This document shows, one piece after another, positions 12,588 through 25,100 of a DNA stretch of 64,000 nt (position 1 is its first letter; each line of letters opens with the position of its first letter). A program made the translations under genes and the position numbers. The notes under the pieces are model-generated. The model was not told the origin of the DNA and searched no databases. It saw nothing but the letters and a program-made list of their open reading frames with translations. The DNA is from Triangularia verruculosa (Eukaryota; Ascomycota; Sordariomycetes; Sordariales; Podosporaceae), in the NCBI GenBank assembly GCA_033296885.1, contig MU863980.1, positions 62,001-126,000 of the forward strand. Reading direction: 5' to 3'.

Positions 12588-13630
12588 ATGCATCATCACC
12601 GTCGAAAGTCGGGCAACACGTCCATGACGGACGTGCGCAAAGCAGTCGGCGCAACAGATCCCAACTACAGAAAACACTCCTCCAGACCAGCCATGACGAG
12701 GAGAATCACACCGCAAAGCGCACCAAAGCTGGGCAGGAGTCCTCGCGACCGGGAGAGGGACCTCGACGAGGAGCGCTGGTGGGATGAGGAGCGGGAGAGC
12801 TTCCCGCAGTACTGGTAAGTGTTTCCGAGCTGTTTACGTTTCGCAACTGCAGCACAGCATCCTTCCTATACAGCAGCTTTCCCTTTCTATCGGCCCGCAT
12901 CGTCACCTGACATGCAGGTGATTTGTGTTACCTCAAGCGAGAGAGGGGGAAAGAGGGGTCAACCACCACGCCGGACACCCGTCTCTGGGGGGAGTGTCCG
13001 AGCTGCCGTTCCTGCATACGTCTTGGATTTCCTTGGAAGAATGCCATCTAACTGGGCTCTCTAGCATGGTGTGCGAGAAGCAGTTCGTGCCATCGGACGA
13101 TCAGAACCTCTACTGCTCGGAATCGTAAGTGATCAACTTGATATCAAAATTCAACTCGTCTCTAATGGTAGCTTAGATGCCGGTACGATGACCAGGTTAG
13201 CGCCTCCACGGCGCCGAGCCGTGGAAGTCACCCTCCCACTCAGTACCCTTTTTACTCGGGAGCTCCAGAGCCCAGAGATATCGTACCCCGCGCCTCGCCT
13301 TCGAGGCCTAGCTCTACGCACTTTTCCCCGCCCTCAACGGCCGTAAATGCACTCAAGTCGTCCCTGTCCATCCGGCCACCGAGTCCTACGTCACCCATGA
13401 TGGGCATGTCCCATTCTGGTTTCTGGTCATTTGGCCGAAGCAACGCTACAAGCCCAGACAACTCGTACACGAAGCCCACCTCGAGTTACTTCTCGACAAC
13501 TTACGATGGGGTGTACTACGACCACTATGGCTCCTCGGTCGACCGGCCTCTCCCGTCACGCAGGCCCGGTGTTTACTCCAGGCCAAAGAGCATCGAACTC
13601 GTCACACCCATGCTTGCCTCCGGGAGGTAG
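12588..13630 (+). CDS. Ecl1-family zinc-binding lifespan regulatory factor
   Basis: Small protein of the Ecl1/2/3 (extender of chronological lifespan) family; in fission yeast these zinc-binding factors act in starvation signalling and stationary-phase survival. Exons 12588-12814, 13065-13124 and 13177-13630 give 246 aa. The splice joints rebuild the family signature: the first joint turns an apparent Trp codon into Cys, giving FPQYCMVCEKQFVP, and the second joint completes YCSESCRYDDQ. This yields four zinc ligands, C76, C79, C93 and C97 (CxxC-x13-CxxxC). The basic N-terminus and the Ser/Pro/Tyr-rich C-terminus are low complexity. Both donors are GTAAGT. ATG 12588 is the first ATG after a 1.3 kb ATG-free stretch; a second in-frame Met is 11 codons later. 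It stands alone, with gene-poor DNA on both sides. Confidence 0.85.
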
Positions 13631-16489
13631 TTCTCCCGCATTGCAAGTCATGTGAGGAGTTGGGCGCGGGTAGCCTCACATGGCACGGCAGCGATGCTGA
13701 CAGAAAGGCACGCTGACCGCAGCTTTGGGACCAAGGGACTAGGAAAGGGATTGTTCTGATCTGTCTCTATCTCTGTGTGGGGGGTTTTGGTTGGCCCAGC
13801 TGTTGCAGTGCAACACTCGGCGCGCGGGGTGTTGAACGGCACGAATCTGCCTCTTGTGTGAGGATGACTGGCTGGCTGCGCTTTGCGATAGCACCTCGCA
13901 ACCCAGCTGCCACTCATGCAGCTTCCCGGATCTTTTGGTTTCTCGGTACCCCACACGGGTCAGCATGGAGCGCGGGGATGCCATTCTCGGGCTTTCCACA
14001 TCTGTCTCGGACATGACAGGCCAACATCAAAGAGGCGTTTTCTGGGACACACCTGCAGTGCTTAGCGCGGGGTTGGTCCCTCGGCTGGGCGCTGAACAGG
14101 GGGAAAGGAGGGATTGGCGGTGCCATGGACTTGGTTCCAGCACCGAGCCTCCGCCCCCCCTTTTCGATGTCTACTTTTTCCTTTCATTGTGACTTAGTAC
14201 TAATTTTTTTTTTTTTTGGAATATGTGTTTCAACAAAAGCTTAGCGGCATGGGCGAGGGTCATTTCAAGACAATAGATGGGAAAAAAGCAACTTTTTCTT
14301 TGGAGCATAACAAATCATGCTGCATTGGGGGTATCTGATGGGGGAGGGAAACTATTCTTCTTTTTGGCGTCTTTCACTCCAGGAACAGGAGGAACATGAG
14401 CTACAATCACAACTTAGCATTATTACTTTTTTTGGAGGTGGCATATTCTGGATATTAGCAAGGAAACCCAGGCCTCTTACTTTTTGTCCAAAAAAATGTA
14501 TATACCTAACTTTTTTTTTCACGTTTCATTATTCTTGGCATCTACGGAGCTTTCAAACATTTCCCCTTTTTCTTAGGGACTAGTTATCTCACGATGGGGG
14601 CATTTTTTGCGGACGGGAGGTTTCATGGACGAACGGACGGACGGATGGGACATGGTCACACCGCTCAAACAAGACTCTCAATTCTTTTTACACAATGATT
14701 GAATACAACATACAAATGATGCAATGCTTCTCCAATGTGTCTCTCGCTTCTTGTCTCGCTTCTTTTTTTGTCCACCCCAGTGCACCCTACACAGTACAAC
14801 TTCGTGACCCTGTTGGGCGGAAGAGCGGATATGGTTACACGGGGGGTAGGTCGGTGGTGGGGTAATGTATGGACGTAGTGGGGAAAAGCCTGCCAGCGAA
14901 ACAAGAGAAAAAACTAAGATAACATACGGGGTAGAGATGCGGGTTCCTGAATTGGGTGGGACCCTTCTGGATGACCTCACCTTGGCCTTTTTTGCATTGT
15001 TGTTGCTGATTAGGAGTGGGTGTTAATATATACAAAGGTGAGAGACAACAACAACAACAACAACAGCGGGAGTTTTATGTGACTAATTAATCCGAATATT
15101 ACCTTTTCGGTGAAGGGAGAGGGGGGTGTTCGATATCACGGATGAATCATCCGTTTTGGAGTGTATATATGTATATGTTTTTTGTGAATTTCTTCATTCA
15201 GAAAGCGGCAGATTGAGAGGGGTTTCGCGGTAAGTTTGTTGCACACAGAATGGGAACTAGGAAAGCGCTATGAAGTTCTAGACTTCTGATTTCCTGTCTT
15301 ATCAAACCTTAGGCAACAGAAATCTTTTTTACTGCTTTTGTTTTGCCGATATAGTCTGCCGGTTTGCCAGATACCCAGGTATCTGTTTTGTCTTTCACAC
15401 TGTATCCGGTCCAACACAGACCTCTTTCTTATGTGTAGTCATGAGAGAAGAGTCCATCCACTACTTACTGACCTAGGTAGCCAGCAGGTGGACACCTTCT
15501 GGAGCCCAGCACACCTCTTCACTCCTTCTTCTTCTCACCGTGGGTCCAGACACGAAAGGCTTTCGGGTGAGAGGGATGGAAGGGGATTGATCTGCAGAGG
15601 TTGATAGCGCCTGTGGGGAATATGGGGTAGTTGCGCTAAACTAAAACTGGTGGGGTTATGTGATTCCCAGTTCATGGGTACGATGGTGGGGTACGGATAA
15701 AAACTCACGGACAACACAGCATAAAACAAGTTTTTATTCCAGGTTCCCATTGAAAGCTTCGAAACCACCGCTGACGCAGCCCCCACGAAAAAGAAGAAAC
15801 AGAAGCTGTCAACAAAGTGGAGTTTTTTTCCACTTTACGAGATGTTTCTTCAAATCGCAAGTTCCCTTGTTTTTGCCGTATCCTGTGACCGATGACCGAT
15901 GCGGTTCATGAGATACCAATCGATCGATGATCGATCGAAAAAAAAAAACAAAAAAAAACGGGACGGCGCTAAGAAGAATCTTCACTTTTTAGTGCTCACC
16001 CCCCCCCTGAAATCCTCCCTCCTGACTGGGGTGTGGGTAATTCTGCGAATAACTTCACCTATCTACCTAGGTGAAAGAACCTGCTTTTGGTAATTTACAC
16101 AGAACCACTGCATTGGGCGGATCAAATTAGCCCAACAAGCACTATCTAATGTAGTGTATGTAGGTACCTGCACTACGGCCTCACTGACACATTGACAGCA
16201 CATTGGTGTCTTTCTCCCTCTCTCCACCAGACTATTCCGCACAAGAGATCTCGAGCATGTACGGGATGCCTTCCCCGTTTGGCACTAACAGATCCCAAAG
16301 ATTATGCAACCGACCCTCCTTTTTTTTTTTTTTTTCAATGCTGCCAACTCACAACATTTACGTTTTAGGCATAACCGTAACCCTATCGTACCTCCGAACC
16401 CCGGAGTGTGTTCGTTTTTGTCTCCGTATACTGTGGAGTTCCGGACACGAAAGGCGGGTGGACCCCCGGTGGACGGTGTCCCAGAACGG

Positions 16490-17048
16490 CGGTGAGAACG
16501 GACGGGGTGTAGGTCAACTCCACTCACTACTCCGTATCCACCGTTCTTTTCTCGACCGCTGGCCGGCCGGGTATCCTTCCGGCGAATGGGTTGGGTGGGG
16601 AAACCTCGGGACATATGAGCGGGACCCTTTCCTTTTTAACAACAAATGTAACGCCCCGGATACGGTGAGCCGAGCCGGGATCCAAAAACGGGGGAGGAGG
16701 AAATCGTGGGATCCAAACTTACGGTGAGAGACGGGAGACAAGACCCCGTTTGTGGTGGGACTTTGATGATCTGCGGTGAGTGAGTGAGTGAGTGGTGGGT
16801 AAGAGAATACGGTGAGAAGAAGAGCAAAGACGGTGGTGGTGGTGGTGGTGACCCTGAACTGGAATCCCAAGCTCTCTGTAGGCCGGGACCTATACGGTCG
16901 GTGAAGAAGCGGGAACGGACCTGCATAACAGAGTTACAGTAAATGCAACGGCGAACTTCTCACACGGTGCGGCGCTGCGGTGCGGTGCGGTGACGGGAAG
17001 GCATGAGCGGAAGCTAATACGGGGTATTTTACGGGAGCATCCGGTGAT
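16490..17048 (+). repeat. Cluster of CGGTGAG-type words
   Basis: Exact CGGTGAG occurs at 16490, 16663, 16722, 16774 and 16810. Variants are CGGTGAA at 16899, three overlapping CGGTGCGG-like units near 16965-16992 and CGGTGAT at 17042. A (GTGA)n run (about 16777-16791) and a (GGT)n run (about 16832-16850) lie inside. All the words are on one strand. The function is unknown; CGG-containing words are typical of Zn2Cys6 regulator sites, but no such assignment is possible from sequence alone. Confidence 0.7.
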
Positions 17049-17498
17049 AGTCATTTCTCGCTGAAAACGAAAAGCTGATCTGACCATTTTTTCTCTTCAA
17101 CGGGCGTTTACGTCAACCCCCAAACTACCCGGCATCCAATTGTTAGTAATCATCACAGACACAGTAGCACCGCATATTCTACGTTCCTATATCCGAACGA
17201 ATATTTTATGCGCTCTTCATGCACAGATCAGATGTTGGAAGACGCGGGTCGGCTGGTAAGTAGAGTAACACAGTGAAACGATGATCATGAAGATCCAAAG
17301 TGGCAAAAAGAACGGCAGTTGGATGGATATGCGGTACAAAGTGATATATATAGATGTGGTTGTCGATCAGTCACAATATGAAAACTACACTTACATAATG
17401 ATATAGACATCATCACGAAAAGAAAAAAAGAGAAATGGTCTGGTGACACGAAATCGTCATATTTCCATCACCACTAGTGTTGTTCTCAGCAGTACTGA

Positions 17499-17513
17499 CT
17501 AACCCTAACCCTA
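17499..17513. repeat. Interstitial telomere-like word, left of the NRPS locus
   Basis: CTAACCCTAACCCTA, a little over two units of the fungal telomere repeat read as CCCTAA, followed by another CCCTAAA at 17521. It may be a telobox-type protein-binding site or a relic of a telomere. Confidence 0.8.
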
Positions 17514-18023
17514 TTCATCACCCTAAATCCCGGGGTTTTCGTATAAATATTAGACGCCAAGATACTTAGAGACAAGATGGTAAATAATGGAATACAGCGG
17601 GTTTAGAAGGGTTGGGTATCGGCTAGGACGTGAGGTTGGTTGTAAAACTTCTATCTTGTTCTATCTACAAGCTCTTAGTTACCTAGGTAGAGCAGCCTGC
17701 TTAGTGGCACGCACTTGTCTGACTGTTCAACAACCTCCCGTCCTTATATCACTGTCAACCCCCGTTAGGCGTCCTGCCTTTCAGTCTGAGACATTCACAG
17801 GTGCAGGTTGTAACACTCTGTCATTGGTTAGTGGCAGAGGAAGAATTCAGCATGAGGGTTTCTTTGGGTGCTAGACGGGCTCCAGGCGAAGATAACCAAT
17901 TCAAGTTGAAAACATGAAAGTTCGCAACTAACTATAAAACCTCAGAACTCTATGAACGCCAACTAGTTAAGGGACTTAAATACACGCCAATCCCTCACAA
18001 AAACCGAAACCTCGGTGTTGCAT

Positions 18024-19600
18024 TTATCTCAGTCTACCAGATGTAAAACATTCATCTCTTTCGTCCCTCTCAAACCGATAGAATGTCCCCCACACATCCA
18101 CACCGTCCGCAACAGGCGACTTGAAAAGGTGTTGCCTCCTCTCCATCACCTGCTTCCACCCCACAGGAGGAGTCGTCCCAAACCACCCCCTCATCACTCC
18201 GGTATTATTAAAGATGGCCTCGGCCCCGATAAGAGCGTTAGTCCTGTCGATATGTCTCCCCGGAGGGTCATACAGATCGAACGAGATGGACCTGCTGGCG
18301 ATCTTAAACATGCGCGACAGGACCGCGCTGAAGACAACCGGCGGGAGGTAGTGCAATGTGTTGAAGCAAGCTACATGGTCGTATCGCTGTTCTCCGACCT
18401 TCATGATGTACCTCTCCAGAGGCTCGATGTGGATGGGGGACAGGTAGTATTTCTTTATTCGGTCTGATGAGGCCATAGAGGGGGAGACGTCTACCCCGGT
18501 GATATTGAAGGGAGAGGGGGAGGAGGGTGCTCCTGCTGCTTCATGCAGTGCCTGACCCAGAAACCCGGACCCACAGGCCAAGTCTAGAATTGAACCCGTC
18601 CAGTCGTGCTCTACCGCTAGGACGTTCCGGAGGGTCAAGACGGAGGGGATGTCCCACCCGAGATCGTAGGTTTGGGAGAATTTGTTGAAAAAGGTGCTGA
18701 TGTTTTGTTGGGCCGAAGCGCGGGAGTTGGTTTGGATGATGCGGGTGGCGAGGAGGGTGTCGAAGAGGGCGCGGTGGCTGCCTGGGTAGGTTTTTGTTAT
18801 TACGTCGTCAACGGGGGATGAGCAGAAGATTTTTGGGCATGGATCGACCTTGAGGACGTGGATTTGTTGTTGGCGTGTTGGGGTTGTGGTGTTGATTCTC
18901 ATTACGACTTCACACCAACCGATTCCGGTACCTTGCAGGCCCATGCTGTCCTTGAAGTATGCTTCCGCTGTTTGACGTATCTGGGTTCGGCGTGGCTCAT
19001 CCGTAATGAGAAGCTTCTTATTGTCGGGTGCTGAGTTGTTGAAGGAAGCATCATGCTGTTGGACGATGGGCTCAAGAGCGACCACGGCATGGCCCATTTC
19101 CAGGATCACCACGTTGACATGGACCTCCTCTTCGCTCGAGATATCATGGTTCAATCTGGCAGCGGTACGGAACCTGTCACTGTAGGGTGTGGCAAGTTGC
19201 AAGGCGTGCACTGTGTTACCAACGAGCTTTTCTGGGGCAAGTCTTCTTTCGAGATACCTGGCCGCTTGCATCACCGTCGCTGCCGCATCGTCGCCGTCAT
19301 TGCCTTGTTCGGGGTTCCCCTATCTTAGATCAGTGGCTTTATTCTTCTTCTTAGAAAGAGGGATGCTTCCAGGAGATAAGTGCCCTCTTGTTTGTGTAAA
19401 CTTACCAGGCAGCTGAGATAAAAGTCATAGGTCTTGTCATTGCAGATACCATCAATGTCTTGTTCGATGTGGCCCTTGTGGATGAAGTGATGTTGAAAGT
19501 GGTGAATTTCTGAAGGGATATATCGGCCTGGGTCACAGAACCGGTCATTGTCCGTCTGCTCACCCGTTACCCGCTGCATGTGAATCACACAAACCTTCAT
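18024..19600 (-). CDS. ATP-grasp-like / SAM methyltransferase fusion protein
   Basis: Exons 19406-19600 and 18024-19319 (minus strand; donor GTAAGT, acceptor TAG, phase 0) give 496 aa. The C-terminal half is a class I SAM-dependent methyltransferase: motif I ILDLACGSGFLG at about residues 309-320, then ITGVDVS and a late YDHVACFNTLHYL strand. The N-terminal about 255 residues resemble the ATP-grasp half of a fungal ATP-grasp/methyltransferase family: YDFYLSCL, NVVILEMGHAVVALEP and a late PGSHRALFDTLLAT block are recognisable. Odd: the middle of the ATP-grasp fold (the strands carrying the nucleotide-binding lysines) is absent between residues about 120 and 130, and the usual metal-binding E-x-N motif reads K-V-D (about 222-224). 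The ligase half is therefore probably inactive. It lies 420 bp downstream of the oxygenase gene on the same strand; I infer a tailoring role in the NRPS locus. Family recognition is from memory, without a search. Confidence 0.75.
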
Positions 19601-20020
19601 CGTGGGCGGTTGTGTAGAGTACCTGAGAATGAATACTGAAGAGAACTTGAAAAGTAGAAAATCAAAAAGTCCCGTGTGGTGGGAATGCCTAGTTGTAACG
19701 ACCCCGTGATAAAAGCCGCCAGTCTTTCACGGTTATGGGAAGGGAGAGTCTTCACGGGGGTATGGAGACAGGTACATACAGGCAGTTGGGGCTACGTATA
19801 CTAGCTGCCTTCTAAGTGCTTACAGCCCAAGCGTACCTAACACTAAACGTTAGTCCGTCACAACGATCCTGGTGGTTTATTTTAGCTAACTGGATGTACT
19901 TCCAGCGGTGGTACTACTTGCTCTCTGACATGCATAGCTGACAAAACTTCCAGTCGACATGCCCACAGCTGACAGTGCATGTTGGTCATTCACTAGGTAG
20001 TAGGTACCTAACTATCCCCT
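19601..20020. other. Intergenic spacer within the NRPS locus
   Basis: It separates two tandem minus-strand genes. No gene is seen. It contains TAGGTA/TACCTA words around 19993-20010 and presumably the promoter of the ATP-grasp/methyltransferase gene. Confidence 0.6.
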
Positions 20021-21086
20021 TCAAACCATAGGCTGCACAATCCCGGCCGCCGCCAAAACCTGCTCCATCCCCCCGGTAAGTACACCATCCCGATCCTGCA
20101 CCTCATGCGGCGCGCTGTACGTCTCATATTTTTGCTCCACAAACTCCTTCATCATCACTTCTCTCTCATTTGAGTCCCGGAACACGGTGTCATTCCCCGG
20201 ACGGAGCAGATACGCGATGGAATACCTCTGCTTCCGCTCCATCCCAGCCCGTCCGTCCCTCACAACCCTGTGGATGCAGGAGTACAGCTTCTTTCCCGTC
20301 AGGAATCGCAGCGTGTCACCCACATTTATCACGGCGAGCTGGGACTGGGGCTCGACCCATTCCCAGTTTCCGGTGGACGGGGAGACAACCTGGAGGCCCC
20401 ACTCGTCTGAGAAGAGGATGGTCAAGGAGCCGAGGTCGGTGTGGCGCTGGTGGTTCAGGTGGTCGCGGTAGCTGAGCAGGGCTAGGATGCTGTCCGAAGG
20501 TTGGGTGTGGTCGTGGTGGGATCCCAGCAGGGAAGGGATATGCAGGGCGGAGGAGAGTCGTGACAGAAGAAGGTCGACTATGTACTCGCAGGTTGTGATG
20601 TACCGCTCGACTAGGCCCGGGTGGGATTGGTGAAAGAGGGAGGGAAGGGTGTTGGGCTGGTTTTGGTGGAGCTCGTGGCATCCGATCTGAGAACAAGAAT
20701 CATGACTGTGTTAGTTACGTTTTTGTCAAAGCTGGATTAGTAGGTAGATTTACAGCAAGATGTTCAAAAGACGAGGACGGGTCGTCCTTCTCGACAGCGG
20801 AAAATGTCCCCTCTCCGACATAGCCTCGCGTGGCCTTTCCATGACTGTCGAGTAGCTTGGTCTCGAGGGGTTGGCTGAAATACTTCTTCATGGCGTCCAA
20901 AAGGACGCGCTTGTCCGCTACTAGGCTTGCAGCCTGGCTCCCTTCCAGATCCAGGTAGAAGAAACCGGCGGAAGTGCATGAGGCCAGAAGCTTTCTTGTT
21001 TCTGTGACATCCTGTCCTTCGAGGGCGGCCAGGTCGATGACGTCCAGAGTAGTGACTGGGGTCTGATCCTCAGCTGCGGCATTCAT
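20021..21086 (-). CDS. 2-oxoglutarate/Fe(II)-dependent dioxygenase, IPNS-like
   Basis: Exons 20754-21086 and 20021-20686 (minus strand) give 332 aa, the usual length of fungal isopenicillin-N-synthase-like dioxygenases. The N-terminal non-haem dioxygenase domain starts with VTTLDVIDLAAL and includes AGFFYLDLEG; the catalytic jelly roll carries the iron ligands H193 and D195 (RHTDLGS) and H250 (CIHRVV), plus the 2-oxoglutarate-binding R265-x-S267 (QRYSIAYL). All key residues are present, so I expect an active oxygenase. The intron has a slightly weak donor (GTAAAT) and a good TCTCAG acceptor; splicing is phase 0 and keeps the family alignment. It is divergent from the NRPS across about 1 kb and tandem with the methyltransferase gene, so it likely hydroxylates, desaturates or cyclises the NRPS product. 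The substrate is unknown. Confidence 0.9.
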
Positions 21087-22126
21087 TTTTGACCTGTAAG
21101 AAGATAGGGTAGGCCGAAGAAAGAGAAGCCAAAATCAAGGTGATGAGACGCTAATTGAAAAAGAAGTCCGTTTGGTCCAAGTTGTTGCAAGTAGATATAG
21201 ACACGGAGATGAGTCTTTTCCCCCTGGTATTCAAATCGGCAAACCGAAGGTGTCAGGTGAGCTAGCAGCCAGTTCCCACCTCAACGGCGCCCCGATATTT
21301 CCAAATCTAACCCTTGACACTCCATCCACCTTCCATGAGGGATGACATCTGCACGGTTCTGAGAATCAACGGAATCGGAGGAACTTCCAACTGTGGAGTA
21401 GCTCTGAATGGAGGCAGGAAGTGAGGCGAAAGCTAGGTTCCAACTCCTATTCACGGGTTTCGGTGCCCGCTTCGCCATCCTTACGCAGCTTGTACGCTTC
21501 GTGCATGCCACCGTACCATTAGGGCTTATGATGTATAAGCTGCATGATCTATATCATGACCGATATGTGAGAAGCCTCGCAGGGATGGCCTTAGTAATCA
21601 AGTCTCCGATCCGGCTGTTAGGAGCTTAGTCTAGTCGCCGAAGCCATGATGTAGGTCATCTTTTAAACCCCCTTTGTGAGAAAGCCCAAGTCTTGAACTT
21701 AGCCGCGATTGGCCGGCTTATTGCTTTGTCATAAGCCGAGACATGTAATTGATCCCTACACTGACTGCATCTGCGGACCTTGTCATGCAAGCTACCCGGT
21801 ACACCGTGCTCTGACCCCCTGACCTGCGGGCGTATCGTCAGACCTATGTACATGTACTAGAACCCACAAATCGAACCGATGAGAAGATGACAGGTTCAAA
21901 CAATACTCCTGAGCCAGTGGGCCGCTGGTGGCCGGTGTGGTTGAGACCTCCATTTCAAGCTGCGTTACTCTTTTCACCCAACTTCCAATGGACTTTCATA
22001 ACATTCACTTCCAAGGTCCACATTGTTCGAAGATAACTGCTCACTCTCTTCTAACACTCTCCTAACACCTTGTTGCAACGTCGTAACCGTCAACATCGGC
22101 AGCCACAATCTCAGTTGTTTGCTGCT
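21087..22126. promoter_or_regulatory. Shared intergenic region between oxygenase and NRPS genes
   Basis: About 1 kb separates two divergent start codons, so promoters of both genes must lie here and may be co-regulated. No gene is seen in it. I could not pick out a convincing pathway-specific operator by eye. Confidence 0.55.
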
Positions 22127-25100
22127 ATGGATAACGTTTCCATGACAGAAATTTTCTACAACTCCTGTGCCCATGGCATGATCGAGAAGCAAGTGACGCA
22201 GCGAGGAACCTCACCGGCCGTCGTCGCCTGGGATGAGACCTTCAGCTATGCGGAGCTGGGCCGATTGTCGGATCGCCTCGCTGACCATCTCTCAGAGCAC
22301 CTGAGGGGGCCGCCCGCCGAAAAGAACCACCTGGTCCCTATCCTGTTTGAGAAATCCGCCTGGGTGGTTGTCGCCATGCTTGCCGTGCTCAAGGCCGGTG
22401 CCGGCTTCGTCCCCCTGAACCCAAGCCATCCCAAGCAACGACTTCTCGGGCTGATACGTGATGTGGAAGCAGATGTCGTTCTTACATCTGCCAGTCTATG
22501 TCCTCAGATCTCAGAACTTCTAACGTTGTCGAATGGTAATGCCGCTGCTAATGTCAAGGTCCTGGCTGTTTCACGGGATGGGGTCGGCCGCATCCCCATC
22601 TCTTCCTCCTCTTCATCAAGTCTCGAGCCCAAGTCAGAGACGAACTTTGGGGAGAGTATAGCTTATGCATTCTTCACCTCAGGAAGCACAGGAGAGCCCA
22701 AAGGCGTCCTTGTCGAAAACGGATCGCTGGCTTGCGCACTTGCAACTTGGGGAGACCTATTTAACCTCGGACCGGGTGCTCGTGTCTTCCAGTCCATCAA
22801 TCTGACCTTCGACCCTTGCCTTGTCGAGATATTCGGCCCGCTGGCTCACGGAGGCTGCGTGTGTATTCCCAACGAGAGAGACCTGTACAGCGAACCCGGA
22901 AAGGCCTTGGCAGAACTTCAGGCGACACATTTATTTTGCACCCCAAGCTACCTCGGTTTCTTGGGATCTCCACAAGCCGCCTTGGGGGGAGAGTTGGGTT
23001 ATCATCTCAAGAACGTCATCCTCGGCGGGGAGATTGTTCATCAAGATGTCATCAAAGCTTGGGCGCCTCATGTCGACCTCCGGATTGCCTACGGGCCCAC
23101 GGAATGCACGGTGCTGTGTTCGGTCACGGCAAGACTTGACCCCTTTGTAGACGACCTATTTTCGGGTCTGATTGGAGAGCCCGTGCCTGGTTGCAAGTTC
23201 TGGATCGTCGACCTCGACGATCACAATAAGCTGGTAGAGGAGGGCGAGATTGGTGAGCTGCTGGTTGAAGGACGGCAGGTGGCCCGGGGATATCTCAACG
23301 ACGCAGCGAAGACGGCTAGGCATTTTATTGCGCCGCCCACATGGGCCGAAACTCAGGCCAACTCCACACAAAAAAGGAGATTTTACGCGACTGGTGACTT
23401 GGTCAGACGACGGACCGATACCAAGAATCGAGCCCTTTCTCTCGTCATGGTCGGGCGCAAGGACAACCAGCTCAAGCTGAACGGACAGCGGATCGAGGCC
23501 GGAGAGATTGAGTCTCGGCTCAGAAACAAATGGAGCAATGACAACCTGAGGTGGAGTGTTTCGGTTGCCGTCACTACCAGATCTGACACCTGGGGCTCAA
23601 AGTTGGTTGCCTTTGTGGGCGTAGACAATGACAATGACGACAACAACGGCATTGACACATTGCCTCCCGGTATTCTCTGGGACAAACCATCCCTCACCCA
23701 GGTCAGACCACACTTTTCCGAAGCCGACGACTTCCTGAAAACCGTGTTGCCGCCCTACATGGTTCCCTTTCTCTACGTCCCCTTATCACGGCTACCAGTC
23801 GACCCGGTTCGACGAAAGGTGGATCACAAAGCACTCGCGCAGCTGGGAGAAGGCCTTACGGCTGATCAGATCCACGCTCTCTTGCTGCTGAAAGAGGCAG
23901 ACCCCTCAACAGAACAACGACAAGAACAAGTTCCTCCGGCGGGAGGTCAAGGGGTGAGTGACAGCCATGACACAGAGCTATCAGAGATGGAGTCACGTCT
24001 GGCAGATTTATGGACAGAAATTCTACGTCTCCCACACGAGAGCCGGGCCTGCATTAGTCGCAAAGACAGTTTCTTCCGTCTGGGCGGCGACTCCATGATG
24101 GCCTTCAAACTGTCAGCTGCTGCGGACCGGAAGGGAATGTCATTGGACACCTTTGCCATCATCCAGCATCCAGTCCTCGAGGATATGGCAAGGGAGGCAG
24201 AGTTATATGGGAACGAGTCCCAAAGCGGGGCCAACGGTATTGCAGACTCAGAACCATTCAACCTGATCACATCCAACGGTCAGCCTCTCCTTGAACACCC
24301 AACCCAAGCGGCCGCCACCTCTCTCATCGGCATCCATGGCATCACCCCGTCCCTCATACAAGATATCTACCCCTGCGTAGCCAGCCAGACCTACATGGCT
24401 CCCTCCTTGCTCCCCTCAAACAACCCATCCCTCTGGATAGAGCGCTTCGTATATGAGCTTCCCTCAGACACCAACCTTTCCAGGCTCCTCGCCGCTCTCC
24501 AATCGACCGTCAATAACATGGCCATCTTACGCACTCGCATCATACCCACAAGTACCATCTCGGGTGATGATTCCAACCCCGACAGCAGCACGGGCAGCTT
24601 TCTCCAGGTTGTTCTCAAACCCAACACCAGCCACGAAGTAGTCCCAATCATCTTGACCTCCCCCTCCACCACTCTGGAAACCTACCTAGAAATAGACAGA
24701 AACAAATCCATGTCTCTAGGAGGGGAAATGTGTCGCTTTGGAATCATCCTGCCCGACGATACGGACAACGAGAAGGCCTCGGAGTCGGCTGGAACGGTGG
24801 GCGGTGGCTTTCTCGTCTGGACAATGCACCACACCATTTACGACGCCTTCTCTGCCCAGCTCGTCATGAGGATAGTCGATTACCATTACTTTGGCGGGTT
24901 GACAACAGCAGGAGGAAAAAACACAAAAAAAAAACCTGCAATTGTGCCCTACTCTGTATTTGTCAAGCGGGCCGTCACAACCTCCCAATCTACTCAAAAA
25001 GAGACGGAGCTCTTTTGGAAGAGATACTTATCAGATATTACCAGTGCTCCTTCTCGTAATTCTTACCCCCGACTCCATCCCTCTCCCTCTCTCCACCCTT

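Larger units (their letters stand above)
13631..18023. other. 4.4 kb gene-poor intergenic region
   Basis: No supportable gene. It contains long T runs (about 14203-14218 and 16320-16336), an ATCGATCG near-palindrome (15919-15938), several copies of the palindromic word ACCTAGGT, a cluster of CGGTGAG-type words (16490-17048) and a telomere-like word at 17499. The left part probably includes the 3' UTR of the Ecl1-type gene. From about 17100 the DNA becomes more AT-rich toward the NRPS locus. Confidence 0.55.

Noticed and set aside
22070..22126. Upstream extension of the NRPS frame
   Set aside because: The extension has no ATG (it begins with TTG); the first ATG is 22127 and fits the family start.
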